Below, one piece after another: positions 45,198 through 55,138 of a stretch of 64,000 bases of DNA (position 1 is the first letter of the stretch; each line of letters opens with the position of its first letter). Location: positions 2,467,297 to 2,531,296 of the forward strand of contig NZ_CP019936.1 in NCBI RefSeq assembly GCF_002009425.1, given 5' to 3'. A program made the position numbers and the translations under genes. The stretch comes from Thiosocius teredinicola (lineage in GTDB: Bacteria > Pseudomonadota > Gammaproteobacteria > Chromatiales > Chromatiaceae). The notes under the pieces were generated by a model that ran no database searches, was not told the DNA's origin, and saw only the letters and a list, made by a program, of their open reading frames with translations.

Positions 45198-45889
45198 GTC
45201 GGCCTCACGGAGAAGCGGTAACCCACACCGCGTACCGTCTGTACCATGTTCTCAAGACCGTAGGGTTCGAGCGCTTTGCGCAGACGGCGGATATGGACAT
45301 CAACGGTCCGCTCTTCGATGTAGACGTTGCGCCCCCACACCAGGTCGAGCAGTTGGTTGCGCGAGTAGACGCGCTCCTGGTGTGTCAGGAAGAAATGGAG
45401 CAGTTTGAACTCGGTAGGCCCGACGCTGACCGGCTTGTCGTCGGCCAGCACGCGGTGTTGCACCAGGTCCATCTCAAGACGGCCGTCGACGCGAATCAAT
45501 TCGCTCGCATCGCTGCCGGCGCGCCGCAGGACCGCCTTGATGCGGGCCAGCAGCTCGCGGGTCGAGAACGGCTTGGTCACATAGTCGTCGACGCCGGCAT
45601 CCAAACCCTGCACCTTGTAGTTCTCTTCGTCGCGCGCGGTCAGCATGATCACCGGGATCTCGCTCAGGCGCTCGTCGCGTTTTAGCCACTTGGCGAATTC
45701 CAGGCCGCTCATGCCGGGCAGCATCCAATCCAGCAGGATCAGCGACGGATCCTGGTCGCCCACGGCCTGTTGCGCTTCGCTGCCGCTGGCCGCCTCGATC
45801 ACCTCGTAGCCCGCCCCCATCAGCGTCGCGGCGAGAAGCTCGCGTACCGCCGATTCGTCTTCAACGATGAGAATTTTCGTCGTTGCCAC
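45194..45889 (-). CDS. phoB: Phosphate regulon response regulator PhoB
   Basis: 231 residues. Receiver domain with phospho-acceptor Asp in LILLDWMLPGMSG and the Lys in DYVTKPFSTREL; OmpR-type winged helix at the C-terminus (ERTVDVHIRRLRKALEPYG). It activates genes with Pho boxes. It is coupled to phoR by overlap. Confidence 0.95.
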   Translation of the reverse strand: MATTKILIVEDESAVRELLAATLMGAGYEVIEAASGSEAQQAVGDQDPSLILLDWMLPGMSGLEFAKWLKRDERLSEIPVIMLTARDEENYKVQGLDAGVDDYVTKPFSTRELLARIKAVLRRAGSDASELIRVDGRLEMDLVQHRVLADDKPVSVGPTEFKLLHFFLTHQERVYSRNQLLDLVWGRNVYIEERTVDVHIRRLRKALEPYGLENMVQTVRGVGYRFSVRPT

Positions 45890-45934
45890 CTGTGCTCACC
45901 TAATTCGTCTTTCAAAGTAGGCCGCAATTACAGA

Positions 45935-45948
45935 GTGACATTGTGACA
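45935..45948 (-). promoter_or_regulatory. Possible PhoB-binding repeats upstream of phoB
   Basis: Minus-strand TGTCAC copies occur at 45940-45935 and 45948-45943, with TGTAAT nearby. A Pho box has CTGTCAT-like units every 11 bp; here spacing is 8, so the match is imperfect. It could still mediate PhoB autoregulation. Confidence 0.25.
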
Positions 45949-45967
45949 GGGATATGACGTCTATGCG

Positions 45968-46930
45968 TCAACGGAATTGAACCCCTCCCTGCATGCCGCT
46001 GCTGCGGGTGAAGGCGTTGGCAAAGGCTGCACCAAAGCGGTCGGCCAATCGGGTCAAGGCATCCTCTTTGGCCGTGAAGTCGACGATGTCTTCAGCACCG
46101 GCAACCTCGCGAGCCACATAACCGGCGCTGCCGACCTCGTCAGCGAGCCCGAGTTCGATACCCTGATCGCCGGTCCAGAACAGGCCGCTGAACAGCGTTT
46201 CCTCGTCACCTTTCAAGCGATCTCCGCGTCCTTCCTTAACCGCCGCAATGAAATGCTTATGTATCTTTTTCAGCAACTTATCGGCATGTTCTCGATCAAA
46301 TTCACTGACCGGGCTGAACGGATCGAGGATGCCTTTGTGCTCACCTGCAGTCATCAGGCGACGCTCGATACCCAGCTCGTTCATCGCATCGACGAAGCCG
46401 AAGCCGTTCATCAACACCCCGATCGAGCCGATCACGCTGGACTCGTTCACGTAGATCTTGTCCGCTGCCGAAGCCACGTAGTAACCGCCCGAGGCACACA
46501 TGTCGCTGACCACGGCGTACAGAGGAATGTCGGGATATTTCTCGCGCAAGCGTTTGATTTCGGAATGCATATAGTCCGACTGCACCGGCGAACCGCCGGG
46601 CGAATTGATGCGCAGAATCACGGCCTTGGTGTTCTTGTCCTCGAACGCGTCGCGCAGACCGGTCACCACATTGTCGGCCGACGCTTTTTGGCCCGGGGCG
46701 ATCATCCCTTCGAGTTCCACCAGGGCGGTATGCGGTTTGACGCCCATTCCCTTTTCCGACCAATCATTCGGCAGCAGTACGACCAGCACCCCGATCAGAT
46801 AGGCGAACGTGAGCAGCTTGAAAAAGATGCCCCAGCGTCGCGCGCGCCGCCGTTCCACCAGGGCATCGCGCGCGAGATTCTCAACCAGTTCGCGATGCCA
46901 GTCGCCGTTGGACCCTTTGTCCTTTTCCAT
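45968..46930 (-). CDS. Signal peptide peptidase SppA-like (S49)
   Basis: 320 residues from ATG 46930 (GGAG seven bases upstream). One membrane helix (about 37-55) anchors a periplasmic domain. The S49 motif SDMCASGGYYVASAADKIYV supplies the catalytic Ser and, shortly after, the Lys general base; the RINSPGGSPVQ loop is also present. It degrades cleaved signal peptides or other membrane-associated peptides. Single-domain size (about 320) matches the short SppA type. Confidence 0.88.
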   Translation of the reverse strand: MEKDKGSNGDWHRELVENLARDALVERRRARRWGIFFKLLTFAYLIGVLVVLLPNDWSEKGMGVKPHTALVELEGMIAPGQKASADNVVTGLRDAFEDKNTKAVILRINSPGGSPVQSDYMHSEIKRLREKYPDIPLYAVVSDMCASGGYYVASAADKIYVNESSVIGSIGVLMNGFGFVDAMNELGIERRLMTAGEHKGILDPFSPVSEFDREHADKLLKKIHKHFIAAVKEGRGDRLKGDEETLFSGLFWTGDQGIELGLADEVGSAGYVAREVAGAEDIVDFTAKEDALTRLADRFGAAFANAFTRSSGMQGGVQFR

Positions 46931-46947
46931 CAATAAACTCCGTCAGA

Positions 46948-47613
46948 TCAAGTCAGCACTGGCTGATGCAGCCAGTCCGATAGCTCGTGAAGATTGTCGA
47001 AACATTGCAGCGCACCGTGCGCCAGCAGTCGCTCGGTCGCATGGACCCCATGCGACAAGCCGACGGCATCGACGCGTGCGTTACCCGCCATCTGCATGTC
47101 GTACTCGGTATCACCCACCAAGATCGCCTCACCCGGCGGGGTATCGAGATCGACCAGGATCTCTTCAAGCATCTGCGGGTGAGGTTTCGAGAATGTCTCG
47201 TCGGCGCAACGTGTTGCGTGGAAAAACGACGCTAAGCCGCTTTCCTGTAGGGCTTTATCCAGCCCCCGGCGGCTCTTGCCGGTGGCCACGGCGAGGAGTT
47301 TGCCTGTGGCGTGCAGGCGTTCAACGAGCTCGCGAGCGCCGTCGAACATCGGTGCCGGCTCGACCGTCTCACCCAACCACAGGCGGCGATAACCTTCGAC
47401 CAGTCGCTCGACCATGGTGTCGTCAGATCCCGGAAACGCGCGGGCGATGGCTTCACTCAGCCCCAGGCCAATCACGTCCCGCGCCTGTTCGTTGCTCGGC
47501 ACCGGCACACCGGCCTCGTGCGCCGCGCGCTGCATGCAGGTCACGATACGCGCCTCGGAATCCATCAAGGTTCCGTCCCAGTCAAAAACGATCAGCTGAT
47601 ACTGCTTGCTCAT
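46948..47613 (-). CDS. HAD-superfamily phosphatase, phosphoglycolate phosphatase-like
   Basis: 221 residues from ATG 47613; a TTG at 47622 is possible. HAD motifs: FDWDGTLMDSE (nucleophile Asp and acid Asp), AVATGKSRRGLDKAL (motif II/III) and ILVGDTEYDMQMA (motif IV). It is similar to Gph and pyrophosphatase-type HADs; the substrate is not determined. It overlaps or abuts rluC and precedes sppA in one operon. Confidence 0.85.
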   Translation of the reverse strand: MSKQYQLIVFDWDGTLMDSEARIVTCMQRAAHEAGVPVPSNEQARDVIGLGLSEAIARAFPGSDDTMVERLVEGYRRLWLGETVEPAPMFDGARELVERLHATGKLLAVATGKSRRGLDKALQESGLASFFHATRCADETFSKPHPQMLEEILVDLDTPPGEAILVGDTEYDMQMAGNARVDAVGLSHGVHATERLLAHGALQCFDNLHELSDWLHQPVLT

Positions 47614-47618
47614 GTCCT

Positions 47619-48575
47619 TCAAATGCTTCCGGCCAATTTGTCGAGCACTGCCTGCAATTCTGTCGGCAGCGGCGCCTCCACCTGAAACCGGTTGCCGGGC
47701 TCAGGCCAATCGAAACGCAACGAAGCCGCGTGCAGGAACAGGCGGCGCAAACCCATCTCCTTCATTACCCGATTGGCCTCTTCATCACCGTATTTCGGGT
47801 CACCGAGAATCGGAGTTCCGTTGTCCGCTGCATGCACCCGGATCTGATGAGTGCGCCCGGTCTCAAGCTCGACGCTAACTAAGGTTTCTTTCTCAAATCG
47901 CTGTAATACTTCGAAATTAGAGATAGCCTGTTTGCCTTCAGGATCGACCCGAACCACCCGCTCTCCGCTCTTCAGGGTGTTTTTCTTCAGCGGCGCATCG
48001 GCGCGCCACCGGCCTTTGCGAATCCGTCCCGACAACAAGGCCAGATAGCGTTTTTCGATCTTTCCGGCGAGTTGAAGTTCCTGCAGGCTGCGCAGCGCAC
48101 TGCGCTTCTTGGCCAACATCAAACACCCCGATGTTTCCCTATCCAGTCTATGGGCCAGCTCGAGGAACGGCGCATTCGGACGCGAGGCGCGCAATGCCTC
48201 GATAACGCCGTGCGACACTCCGCTGCCACCGTGTACGGCCACACCACCCGGTTTATTAACAATTAAGATTAGATTATCTTCGTAGATAATTGATTCTTCG
48301 ATATTATGCTGCAATCCCTTTGGCGCCTCTTCGGCGTCCTTCTCGCTCACGCGCAGCGGTGGGATGCGCACGACATCGCCGGCCTGGAGGCGGCGCGCCG
48401 GCTTGCACCGCCCCTTGTTGACCCGCACCTCGCCACGCCGCAAAACCCGATAAACCCAGCTGCGCGGCACGCCCTTGAGCTGACCTAAAAGGTAGTTGTC
48501 GAGACGCTGGCCGTCGTGATTGTCGTCTACTGTAATCAGACGCACGCGCGATGCCGTTTCGCCGCCTTCAGCCAT
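47619..48575 (-). CDS. rluC: 23S rRNA pseudouridine synthase RluC
   Basis: 318 residues from ATG 48575; longer starts reach into the rne leader. An S4 domain (DNYLLGQLKGVPRSWVYRVL) precedes the synthase domain with the catalytic Asp in LAHRLDRETSGCLMLAKK. RluC modifies U955, U2504 and U2580 of 23S rRNA in E. coli. It is divergent from rne, the arrangement usual in gammaproteobacteria. Confidence 0.92.
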   Translation of the reverse strand: MAEGGETASRVRLITVDDNHDGQRLDNYLLGQLKGVPRSWVYRVLRRGEVRVNKGRCKPARRLQAGDVVRIPPLRVSEKDAEEAPKGLQHNIEESIIYEDNLILIVNKPGGVAVHGGSGVSHGVIEALRASRPNAPFLELAHRLDRETSGCLMLAKKRSALRSLQELQLAGKIEKRYLALLSGRIRKGRWRADAPLKKNTLKSGERVVRVDPEGKQAISNFEVLQRFEKETLVSVELETGRTHQIRVHAADNGTPILGDPKYGDEEANRVMKEMGLRRLFLHAASLRFDWPEPGNRFQVEAPLPTELQAVLDKLAGSI

Positions 48576-49050
48576 GTCCGCTCGAACCCCGCAAAAAATA
48601 ATGCATCTGCCTGATAATCTGATATATTTTACGCAAGCTGCAGCCGGAGGTGCGACCGAAAGAGTCCACGAACACACCCGCTGCAGTGCATGAATTTACC
48701 GGGCCGGAAGGATTTCCGACCCGAAGTTGGCGCGCAAGCCAATGTCGCTTTTTCTTCCATTAGCGCAGTAATCCGCGATGAGAAGACCGCATCCCTTGCA
48801 AAAGGCGATGCTACCCGACTGCATGCATCGCGCGCCAGATTGAGAACAGTCCGGCCGGATGTTGCCGTGTGTGCTTAGCGAGCTTCACTCGCCCACCCGC
48901 ACCCTCGGTTCGGACATTTAATGAATTCGCCTTCGATCAGATTCGGGTCACGCCCGCCGCTGAGAACGGTCGCACTGTTGTGTGTTGCGACGTCGGGCTC
49001 CGGTGGTGCAAACCAGGCCTGAAACCGATCGAGGCAACAAGGAACAATCA
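48576..49050 (+). promoter_or_regulatory. Divergent rluC/rne region and probable long rne leader
   Basis: This 475-bp gap has no convincing gene. It is AT-rich near 48600-48635, where both promoters may lie. In E. coli the rne message has a leader of about 360 nt through which RNase E limits its own synthesis; the length here would permit the same. I could not identify the hp2 element with certainty. Confidence 0.35.
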
Positions 49051-51699
49051 ATGAAGCGTATGCTGATCAACGCAACTCAGCCTGAAGAGTTGCGTGTGGC
49101 CATCGTCGACGGCCAAAAGCTGTATAACCTCGACATCGAATCTCCCGGCCGGGAGATGAAAAAAGCCAACATCTACAAAGGACGCATCACCCGCGTCGAA
49201 CCCAGTCTCGAAGCCGCATTTGTCGACTATGGCGCTGAGCGCCACGGCTTTCTGCCGATGAAAGAGATCGCCCGCAGCTACTTCAAGAGCGAGGCGTTCG
49301 ATGCCGGCAAGCGCGCCATCAACGAGCTGCTCAAAGAAGGCCAGGAAGTTATCGTCCAGGTCGAGAAGGAAGAGCGCGGCAACAAAGGCGCAGCACTGAC
49401 CACCTTCCTCTCGCTGGCCGGCCGCTACCTGGTGCTGATGCCCAACAATCCGCGCGCGGGCGGCGTTTCGCGGCGCATCGAAGGCCAGGACCGCTCCGAG
49501 CTGCGCGAGGCGATGAGCGTGCTCGAGATCCCCGAAGGTATGGGACTTATCGTGCGCACGGCGGGTGTCGGCAAGATCGCCGAAGAGCTGCAATGGGACC
49601 TCGACTACCTGCTGCAACTGTGGAGCGCCATCGAACAGTCGGCCGCCGAGCGTAAGGCACCGTTCCTGATCTATCAGGAAAGCAACGTCATCATCCGCTC
49701 GATTCGCGACCACCTGCGCGCCGATATCGGCGAGATCGTGGTCGATCAACCGGGCACGCACGAACAGGCGCGCCAATTCATTGAACAGGTCATGCCCAAG
49801 TACCTGCGCAAGCTGCGCCTGTACACCGACGAGGTGCCGCTGTTCTCGCGCTATCAGATAGAATCGCAGATCGAATCGGCGTTCCGCCGCGAACTGCGCC
49901 TGCCGTCCGGCGGATCGATTGTGATCGACCACACCGAGGCGCTGACCTCGGTCGATATCAACTCGGCACGCGCAACCAAAGGCTCGGATATCGAAGAAAC
50001 CGCGCTCAATACCAACCTCGAGGCTGCCGACGAGATCGCCCGCCAGCTGCGCCTGCGCGACCTCGGCGGCCTGTTTGTCATCGACTTCATCGACATGACC
50101 CCATCGCGTAACCAGCGTGAGGTCGAGAACCGACTGAAAGAGGCGATGAAAGAAGACCGCGCGCGGGTGCAGATCGGCCGCATCTCGCGCTTCGGCCTGC
50201 TCGAAATGTCACGTCAGCGTCTGCGCCCTTCTCTCGGCGAATCGGCGCACCAGGTCTGCCCACGCTGCGATGGCCACGGATTCATCCGCAGCGTCGATTC
50301 GCTGGCGCTGTCGATCCTGCGCATCATCGAAGAAGAGGCGCTCAAAGAGAACACCGGTCGGGTGAATGCCCAGCTGCCTATCGAGGTGGCGACCTTCCTG
50401 CTCAACGAAAAACGGCAGATGATCGCGGATATCGAGAAACGGCATGATGTCAGCGTCATCCTGATTCCCAACCGCCACCTCGAAACACCCAAATACGAGC
50501 TCGAGCGGATTCGCACGCAGGATCTGCACAACGACGACACGCCCAGCCACGCGCAGGAAGTGGAATACAAACCACAGAATACGCCACCTGCCGAACGGCC
50601 ACAGGCGCGCATCGAACAGCCTGCAGTCAAACAGATTGCGCCCTCTTCGCCGGCGCCGCAGCGCGCCGAACCACAGCCACAGCCGACGGCAACACCGGTA
50701 CCCATGCCGGTACCGGCAGCGGGCAATGAAAGCGGGTTCATCAAACGCCTGTTCAGCAGCATCTTTGCAACGCGCGAAGGTGGAGCTGAAGTCGAATCGC
50801 CCAAGACTGCGGCCGCAGCCAGCGACGCTGTCGATGGCGAAGGCACCACTGCAGACAAGGAGGGTAGTGGCGGACAGCGCAAGAGCAGCACCCAGCGTAG
50901 CGGCAATGCACGCAAGAGCGATTCACGCTCCAGCCGTAGCCGTCGCGGCAGTCGCGGCGGCCAGCGCAAGCCCAAAGCGGAAGAAGGCGAAGGCAACAAG
51001 AACCGCGAGACCAAGCCGCCCGCGGAAAACAAGAAACAAGGCGACAGCAAGCCGGAAGATGCGGCTGCACAGGCAAATAAACCGGCTACCGGCGAAGACA
51101 ACGGTGAAGGCCCAGCCAAGCGCAGCTCGCGGCGTGGTCGTCGCGGCGGCCGGCGGCGGCGCAGCAGTGCCGAGAAAGCCGCTGCGGCTAACGGCGAGTC
51201 GGCAAACAACGCCTCAGATGCCCCTGGCAATTCAAGCGGTTCGGGCAGCGACGCTGGCCGGCCGGAAAAATCGGCTGGCAACAGAAAGCCCGATGAATCC
51301 GCCGCTGCCGGTCCGGTAGCCGCTGAGAAACCGGCGAGCACAGGTCAAGCGGCCGGCGGCGACAAACCGAGCGCTGATCGTCCGCCACGCGCGAGCAAGC
51401 CGGCCGAAGATGGCGAGGCGAAGCCCGCAAAACCCGCGGGCTCCCCTGCGCAGTCGGAAGCACCTTCGGCCAAACCTGCGGAGAAACCGGTCAGTGCCGA
51501 GTCGGCGCCGTCGTCAGCACCTGCAGCGAAACCGGTAGCACCACCAGCCGCCGCACCTGCGCCTACGCCAGCATCGGCGCCGGCGCCGGCGGCCGACAGT
51601 ACCCCTAAACCACCGTCGATTGAACGCGCAGTTGCGCCGAAATCAGCGGCCGAACCGGCGCCGAAGGCTTCCAGCTCCGGCGGGTCGGGCGAGGACTGA
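49051..51699 (+). CDS. rne: Ribonuclease E
   Basis: 882 residues from ATG 49051. The catalytic half has an S1 domain ([20 protein letters not shown]), Mg2+ ligands Asp302 (VDINSAR) and Asp345 (VIDFIDM) and the zinc-link CPRC at 403-406. It cleaves AU-rich single-stranded RNA in mRNA decay and rRNA/tRNA processing. The C-terminal half is disordered: residues about 562-573 ([12 protein letters not shown]) look like the membrane-targeting helix, two Arg-rich stretches (about 621-640 and 690-708) may bind RNA, and the tail is Ala/Pro/Lys-rich. No certain PNPase or enolase site is seen. Confidence 0.95.
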   Translation: MKRMLINATQPEELRVAIVDGQKLYNLDIESPGREMKKANIYKGRITRVEPSLEAAFVDYGAERHGFLPMKEIARSYFKSEAFDAGKRAINELLKEGQEVIVQVEKEERGNKGAALTTFLSLAGRYLVLMPNNPRAGGVSRRIEGQDRSELREAMSVLEIPEGMGLIVRTAGVGKIAEELQWDLDYLLQLWSAIEQSAAERKAPFLIYQESNVIIRSIRDHLRADIGEIVVDQPGTHEQARQFIEQVMPKYLRKLRLYTDEVPLFSRYQIESQIESAFRRELRLPSGGSIVIDHTEALTSVDINSARATKGSDIEETALNTNLEAADEIARQLRLRDLGGLFVIDFIDMTPSRNQREVENRLKEAMKEDRARVQIGRISRFGLLEMSRQRLRPSLGESAHQVCPRCDGHGFIRSVDSLALSILRIIEEEALKENTGRVNAQLPIEVATFLLNEKRQMIADIEKRHDVSVILIPNRHLETPKYELERIRTQDLHNDDTPSHAQEVEYKPQNTPPAERPQARIEQPAVKQIAPSSPAPQRAEPQPQPTATPVPMPVPAAGNESGFIKRLFSSIFATREGGAEVESPKTAAAASDAVDGEGTTADKEGSGGQRKSSTQRSGNARKSDSRSSRSRRGSRGGQRKPKAEEGEGNKNRETKPPAENKKQGDSKPEDAAAQANKPATGEDNGEGPAKRSSRRGRRGGRRRRSSAEKAAAANGESANNASDAPGNSSGSGSDAGRPEKSAGNRKPDESAAAGPVAAEKPASTGQAAGGDKPSADRPPRASKPAEDGEAKPAKPAGSPAQSEAPSAKPAEKPVSAESAPSSAPAAKPVAPPAAAPAPTPASAPAPAADSTPKPPSIERAVAPKSAAEPAPKASSSGGSGED

Positions 51700-51718
51700 T
51701 TCGGTCGGTCGGAACAGA

Positions 51719-51746
51719 ACGGGTGTGGTCAACCACACCCGTTTTT
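51719..51746. terminator. Bidirectional terminator between rne and the phosphatase gene
   Basis: A 10-bp stem (51719-51728 with 51733-51742), 4-nt loop and T-run to 51746 lie between the convergent rne and LMW phosphatase genes. The T-run serves rne; the last base touches the phosphatase stop codon. Confidence 0.85.
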
Positions 51747-52231
51747 CATGAAAGATGACTGCGGCGAATCTCGTCGAGTAGACCCAACGCCGCGGCATCC
51801 ACCAGATCGAAGACACGTTCGAATCCAGACGCACCACCGTAGTACGGATCGGGCACCTCGCGCGTACGCATCTGCGGCGCAAAGTCCATAAACATCTGGA
51901 TCTTGTCGACGTGCTCGTCGGGACAGATGGCGCTCAACGCCATGTAGTTGTCCTGATCCATCGCCACCACGTAGTCGAAACTGGCAAAGTCTTGCTCTTC
52001 GACCCGGCGCGCCACCAGGTCCGACAGATCGACGCCGCGCTGCAACGCCGTGGCCTGTGCACGCTTATCGGGTGGGCTGCCGACATGGTAGGCATGGGTG
52101 CCGGCCGAATCGATCTTGATAACCTCTGCCAACCCCTCTTTCTCGACCAGCGCGCGAAACACGCCGTGCGCTGTGGGTGAACGGCAAATGTTGCCCATGC
52201 ACACGAATAGTACCGTGACTGCATCTTTCAT
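51746..52231 (-). CDS. Low-molecular-weight protein-tyrosine phosphatase
   Basis: 161 residues. The P-loop FVCMGNICRSPTA (Cys11, Arg17) and the general-acid loop VPDPYYGG are complete. LMW-PTPs often control tyrosine kinases of capsule or exopolysaccharide export; here the gene keeps the place of ptp near kdsB/rne found in other gammaproteobacteria. Confidence 0.93.
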   Translation of the reverse strand: MKDAVTVLFVCMGNICRSPTAHGVFRALVEKEGLAEVIKIDSAGTHAYHVGSPPDKRAQATALQRGVDLSDLVARRVEEQDFASFDYVVAMDQDNYMALSAICPDEHVDKIQMFMDFAPQMRTREVPDPYYGGASGFERVFDLVDAAALGLLDEIRRSHLS

Positions 52232-52464
52232 TTGTCACAAACCATAAACAGTTAACGTCCGGCGTTCGCCTGAAGCCTCTCACCAGACAATGAGCTTAAT
52301 GATGCGATCCAGTGTCAGTGACACCGTGAACACTGTCAATCGTCGGTTGGCCAACCTCGGCAGCGCACCACAGACAGCGCAAGACTCATCCAGCCGCGAT
52401 CCGTTGTGATTACCCTGTGCACACGCAGTGCTGCGCAAACCGCTACAGACGCTAAGCTAACCTC

Positions 52465-52749
52465 ATGAGCGCTGCATCACTCCACCAACGACTTCAGCAA
52501 CTGATAGGTAACCGCTTCGATTATCTCGACGAGGTCTGGATCCTGATCGAGGTGTTGGGCGATATGGACAGTGTCGTGCTGCGGCGCTGCGAAGACTGCA
52601 AGCGCTACCGGCCGGTGCAATCCAACGCCTACGGCATGCCCAATCGCCGGGTCGACGGTACCCTCACCCTGCCGATTTCCAACGCCGAAGGCGATGGCTA
52701 TTCTGACGACCTGCTGGTGTTGCTCGAAGGCCGGCAACCCTCAGGATGA
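52465..52749 (+). CDS. Small hypothetical protein with a CxxC pair
   Basis: 94 residues. LHQRLQQLIGNRFDYLDEVW is a helical N-terminus and LRRCEDCKRYRPVQSNAYG a CxxC segment that could bind a metal. No family recognised. It ends five bases from the convergent kdsB and interrupts the usual kdsB-ptp run. Codon use resembles the neighbours. Confidence 0.55.
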   Translation: MSAASLHQRLQQLIGNRFDYLDEVWILIEVLGDMDSVVLRRCEDCKRYRPVQSNAYGMPNRRVDGTLTLPISNAEGDGYSDDLLVLLEGRQPSG

Positions 52750-52754
52750 AGCCC

Positions 52755-53522
52755 TTAAGATGAAGTAAGCGCCGCAATGACCCGCTTGAGGTCTTCGGCC
52801 GTATCGACACCGGCCGGCGGCGCCTCTTGCGCGACATCGAGGGCGATGCGTCCACCATTCCACAAGACGCGTAGCTGCTCGAGTGATTCCATGCGTTCGA
52901 TCGGCGATACCGGCAGACTGGCGTAGCCGCTCAGAAAGCCCGCGCGGTAGGCATAGATGCCAAGGTGACGGTAGATGCCTTCCATCCATTCGCCCTTCGG
53001 CTCTTTGGACATATCGAACTGGTCGCGCTTCCAAGGGATCGTGGCCCGGCTGAAGTACAAGGCATAGCCGCGACCGTCGCCGACCACCTTGACGGTGTTG
53101 GTATCGAACAGTTGGTGCGTCTCGCTCAATGCCACGGCGAGTGTCGCCATGTCCGCGTCCGGATGATCGATCAGACTGTCGGCAACCTGGGCCAACAGCG
53201 ACGGCGGCATCAAGGGTTCGTCACCCTGCAGGTTGACCACAATCGTATCGTCCGGCCAGCCTTTGAGGCTGACGACCTCGGCGATGCGGTCGGTACCGCT
53301 GCTGTGTTCGGCCGACGTCATGCAGACATTGCCGCCAAACGCCGCGGCCGCCTGCTCGATACGCTGATCGTCGGTGGCAATCACGACATCTTCGGCGCCG
53401 CTCTCCAGTGCACGCTCGTAAACGTGCTGAATCATCGGTTTGCCGGCGATATCGACCAGGGGTTTGCCCGGCAGGCGCTGCGATGCGTAACGCGCCGGGA
53501 TCACAACGCTGAATGACGCCAT
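52755..53522 (-). CDS. kdsB: 3-deoxy-manno-octulosonate cytidylyltransferase
   Basis: 255 residues. [21 protein letters not shown] is the CTP-binding signature and [13 protein letters not shown] the metal site. It makes CMP-Kdo for lipopolysaccharide inner core. It begins two bases before the Trm112-like stop, in the lpxK operon. Confidence 0.95.
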   Translation of the reverse strand: MASFSVVIPARYASQRLPGKPLVDIAGKPMIQHVYERALESGAEDVVIATDDQRIEQAAAAFGGNVCMTSAEHSSGTDRIAEVVSLKGWPDDTIVVNLQGDEPLMPPSLLAQVADSLIDHPDADMATLAVALSETHQLFDTNTVKVVGDGRGYALYFSRATIPWKRDQFDMSKEPKGEWMEGIYRHLGIYAYRAGFLSGYASLPVSPIERMESLEQLRVLWNGGRIALDVAQEAPPAGVDTAEDLKRVIAALTSS

Positions 53523-53524
53523 GC

Positions 53525-53710
53525 TCAGTCTTCGATCTCGACGTCGGCCGGGATCTCGGTGGCCTCTTCGAGCAGCATCACCGGAATGCCGTCACGGATG
53601 TGGAAGATCAGGCGGTCCTGTTTACACACGAGTTCGCCGACCTTCGGACGGTAGATCAACTTACCCTTACAGTTCGGGCAAGCCAGGATGTCGAGCAATT
53701 TTTTGTCCAT
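53525..53710 (-). CDS. Trm112-like small protein (YcaR)
   Basis: 61 residues, the YcaR/UPF0434 size. [13 protein letters not shown] gives a CxxC, and [20 protein letters not shown] the rest of the Trm112 fold. In eukaryotes and archaea Trm112 activates methyltransferases; the bacterial role is unclear. Its start lies inside lpxK (44-nt overlap). Confidence 0.88.
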   Translation of the reverse strand: MDKKLLDILACPNCKGKLIYRPKVGELVCKQDRLIFHIRDGIPVMLLEEATEIPADVEIED

Positions 53711-54683
53711 CGGTGATGTCCTTCAAAGCGTTGTTCAGTCGGCGGACGAATTCTTCATCTGGCTGCGCATCAATCTGTACGACCCAGGCGTCACGGCACG
53801 GCAGACGCCGACATTTTACGGCATCTTTCTCGGTCATCAGAATGGGCAGTTCCTCGGCGAAGCGCAAATCTTCCGCGCGAAAAGGATGGTGATCGGCAAA
53901 CACGTGCGGTTCGACCTCGATTCCCGCATCACCGAGCAAACCAAAGAACCGCTGCGGATTGCCGATGCCGGCCACCGCGTGCACCCGCCTGCCGCGCAAA
54001 CCGTCCAATACGAGCGTCTGGTCGTCATGCAGCGAAACGAGTTTCGGCCGCCGAATCGACATGGCAAGTTCGTGTTCGGCATCACCGCCGTTGACGACGA
54101 CGAGATCGACGGACTTGAGGCGCGACGCCGGTTCGCGCAACGGGCCTGCCGGAAGCAGAAAACCATTGCCTAGGCGTCGTTCTCCATCGAGCACCACGAT
54201 CTCGAGGTCGCGGCCCATCGCATAGTGCTGCAGACCGTCGTCACTGATCACGATGTCGACGGTGCGGTGGCGCAACAGCGCGCGAATCGCCTCCGGCCGA
54301 TCGGGGCCGACACACATGGGGCAGCCGGTACGCGCCGCCAGCATCACTGCCTCGTCGCCGACACTGTTCGGGTCGCTGTCCGGCCGCACCTGCTGCGGCC
54401 AGGAGGCCGCCTTGCCGCCGTAGCCGCGCGACACGATACCGGGATGCCAGCCGAGCGATTGCAGGTGCTCGGCCAACCAGATCACCAGCGGGGTCTTGCC
54501 GGTGCCGCCGACCGTGATATTGCCGACGACGATAACCGGCACGTCGAAACGCTGCCGCCGCAGCAGCCCACTGCGATACACCAGTCTTCGTAGGGCCGCC
54601 ACCAGGCCGAACAGCCACGACAGTGGCAACAGCAGCAACGTCAGAACGTTGGATGAATACCAGGAGCGCTCGAGCAGTGTCAC
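53667..54683 (-). CDS. lpxK: Tetraacyldisaccharide 4'-kinase
   Basis: 338 residues. An N-terminal membrane helix, then Walker [16 protein letters not shown] and the [18 protein letters not shown] segment of LpxK. It phosphorylates the lipid A disaccharide at 4'. GTG start, 13 bases after exbD. The usual msbA gene is absent from this position. Confidence 0.93.
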   Translation of the reverse strand: MTLLERSWYSSNVLTLLLLPLSWLFGLVAALRRLVYRSGLLRRQRFDVPVIVVGNITVGGTGKTPLVIWLAEHLQSLGWHPGIVSRGYGGKAASWPQQVRPDSDPNSVGDEAVMLAARTGCPMCVGPDRPEAIRALLRHRTVDIVISDDGLQHYAMGRDLEIVVLDGERRLGNGFLLPAGPLREPASRLKSVDLVVVNGGDAEHELAMSIRRPKLVSLHDDQTLVLDGLRGRRVHAVAGIGNPQRFFGLLGDAGIEVEPHVFADHHPFRAEDLRFAEELPILMTEKDAVKCRRLPCRDAWVVQIDAQPDEEFVRRLNNALKDITDGQKIARHPGLPEL

Positions 54684-54696
54684 CTACGCCTGCCGA

Positions 54697-55134
54697 TCAT
54701 TCACCGCCGTCCTCGTCACCCTGGCGCTGCCGGGCGACGAAACTCAGATGGCTCATGCCGAGCTGGCCGGCGACATCGAGCAGCGTCATGGCCGCCTGCA
54801 TCGGCGCATTCTTGTCGCCGGACACGATGATCGGCAGGTCAGTCCGGTCGTCGGAGACCTTCTGCAACTCACGGCGCAGGGTGTCGGCATCGTGTTTTAC
54901 GAGTTCGCGTTCGTTGACGTAGAACTGACCTTTGGAATCGATGGTGATCTCGATCTTGTCGGCCGGCTTCTCGACAGACTCGTTCGGCGACGCCGATGGC
55001 AGGTCGACCTTGAGTTGAGTCTGCTTGTCGAACGTGGTCGACACCATGAAGAAGATCAGCATCAGAAAGACGACGTCGATCAACGGCGTGATGTCGACGC
55101 GGGGGGGCTCGGCTCGGCGCGGACGCAGATTCAT
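54697..55134 (-). CDS. ExbD/TolR-family biopolymer transporter
   Basis: 145 residues from ATG 55134, four bases after the exbB stop; a GTG at 55155 overlaps exbB. One membrane helix carries the proton-relay Asp (VDITPLIDVVFLML). It works with the ExbB-like protein to harness proton motive force; its location at lpxK suggests the exbBD-like pair of the comEC-lpxK block. Confidence 0.9.
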   Translation of the reverse strand: MNLRPRRAEPPRVDITPLIDVVFLMLIFFMVSTTFDKQTQLKVDLPSASPNESVEKPADKIEITIDSKGQFYVNERELVKHDADTLRRELQKVSDDRTDLPIIVSGDKNAPMQAAMTLLDVAGQLGMSHLSFVARQRQGDEDGGE

Positions 55135-55138
55135 GCGC

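Noticed and set aside
48690-49054. Short plus-strand frames upstream of rne
   Set aside because: No conserved features; the region fits a non-coding leader better.
50214-51341. 375-codon minus-strand frame within rne
   Set aside because: Low-complexity Leu/Pro/Arg product that mirrors the Ala/Arg-rich RNase E tail.
50860-51690. Tandem DNA repeats in the 3' half of rne
   Set aside because: They reflect repetitive Ala/Pro/Lys codons in a disordered protein tail rather than a mobile or CRISPR-like array.
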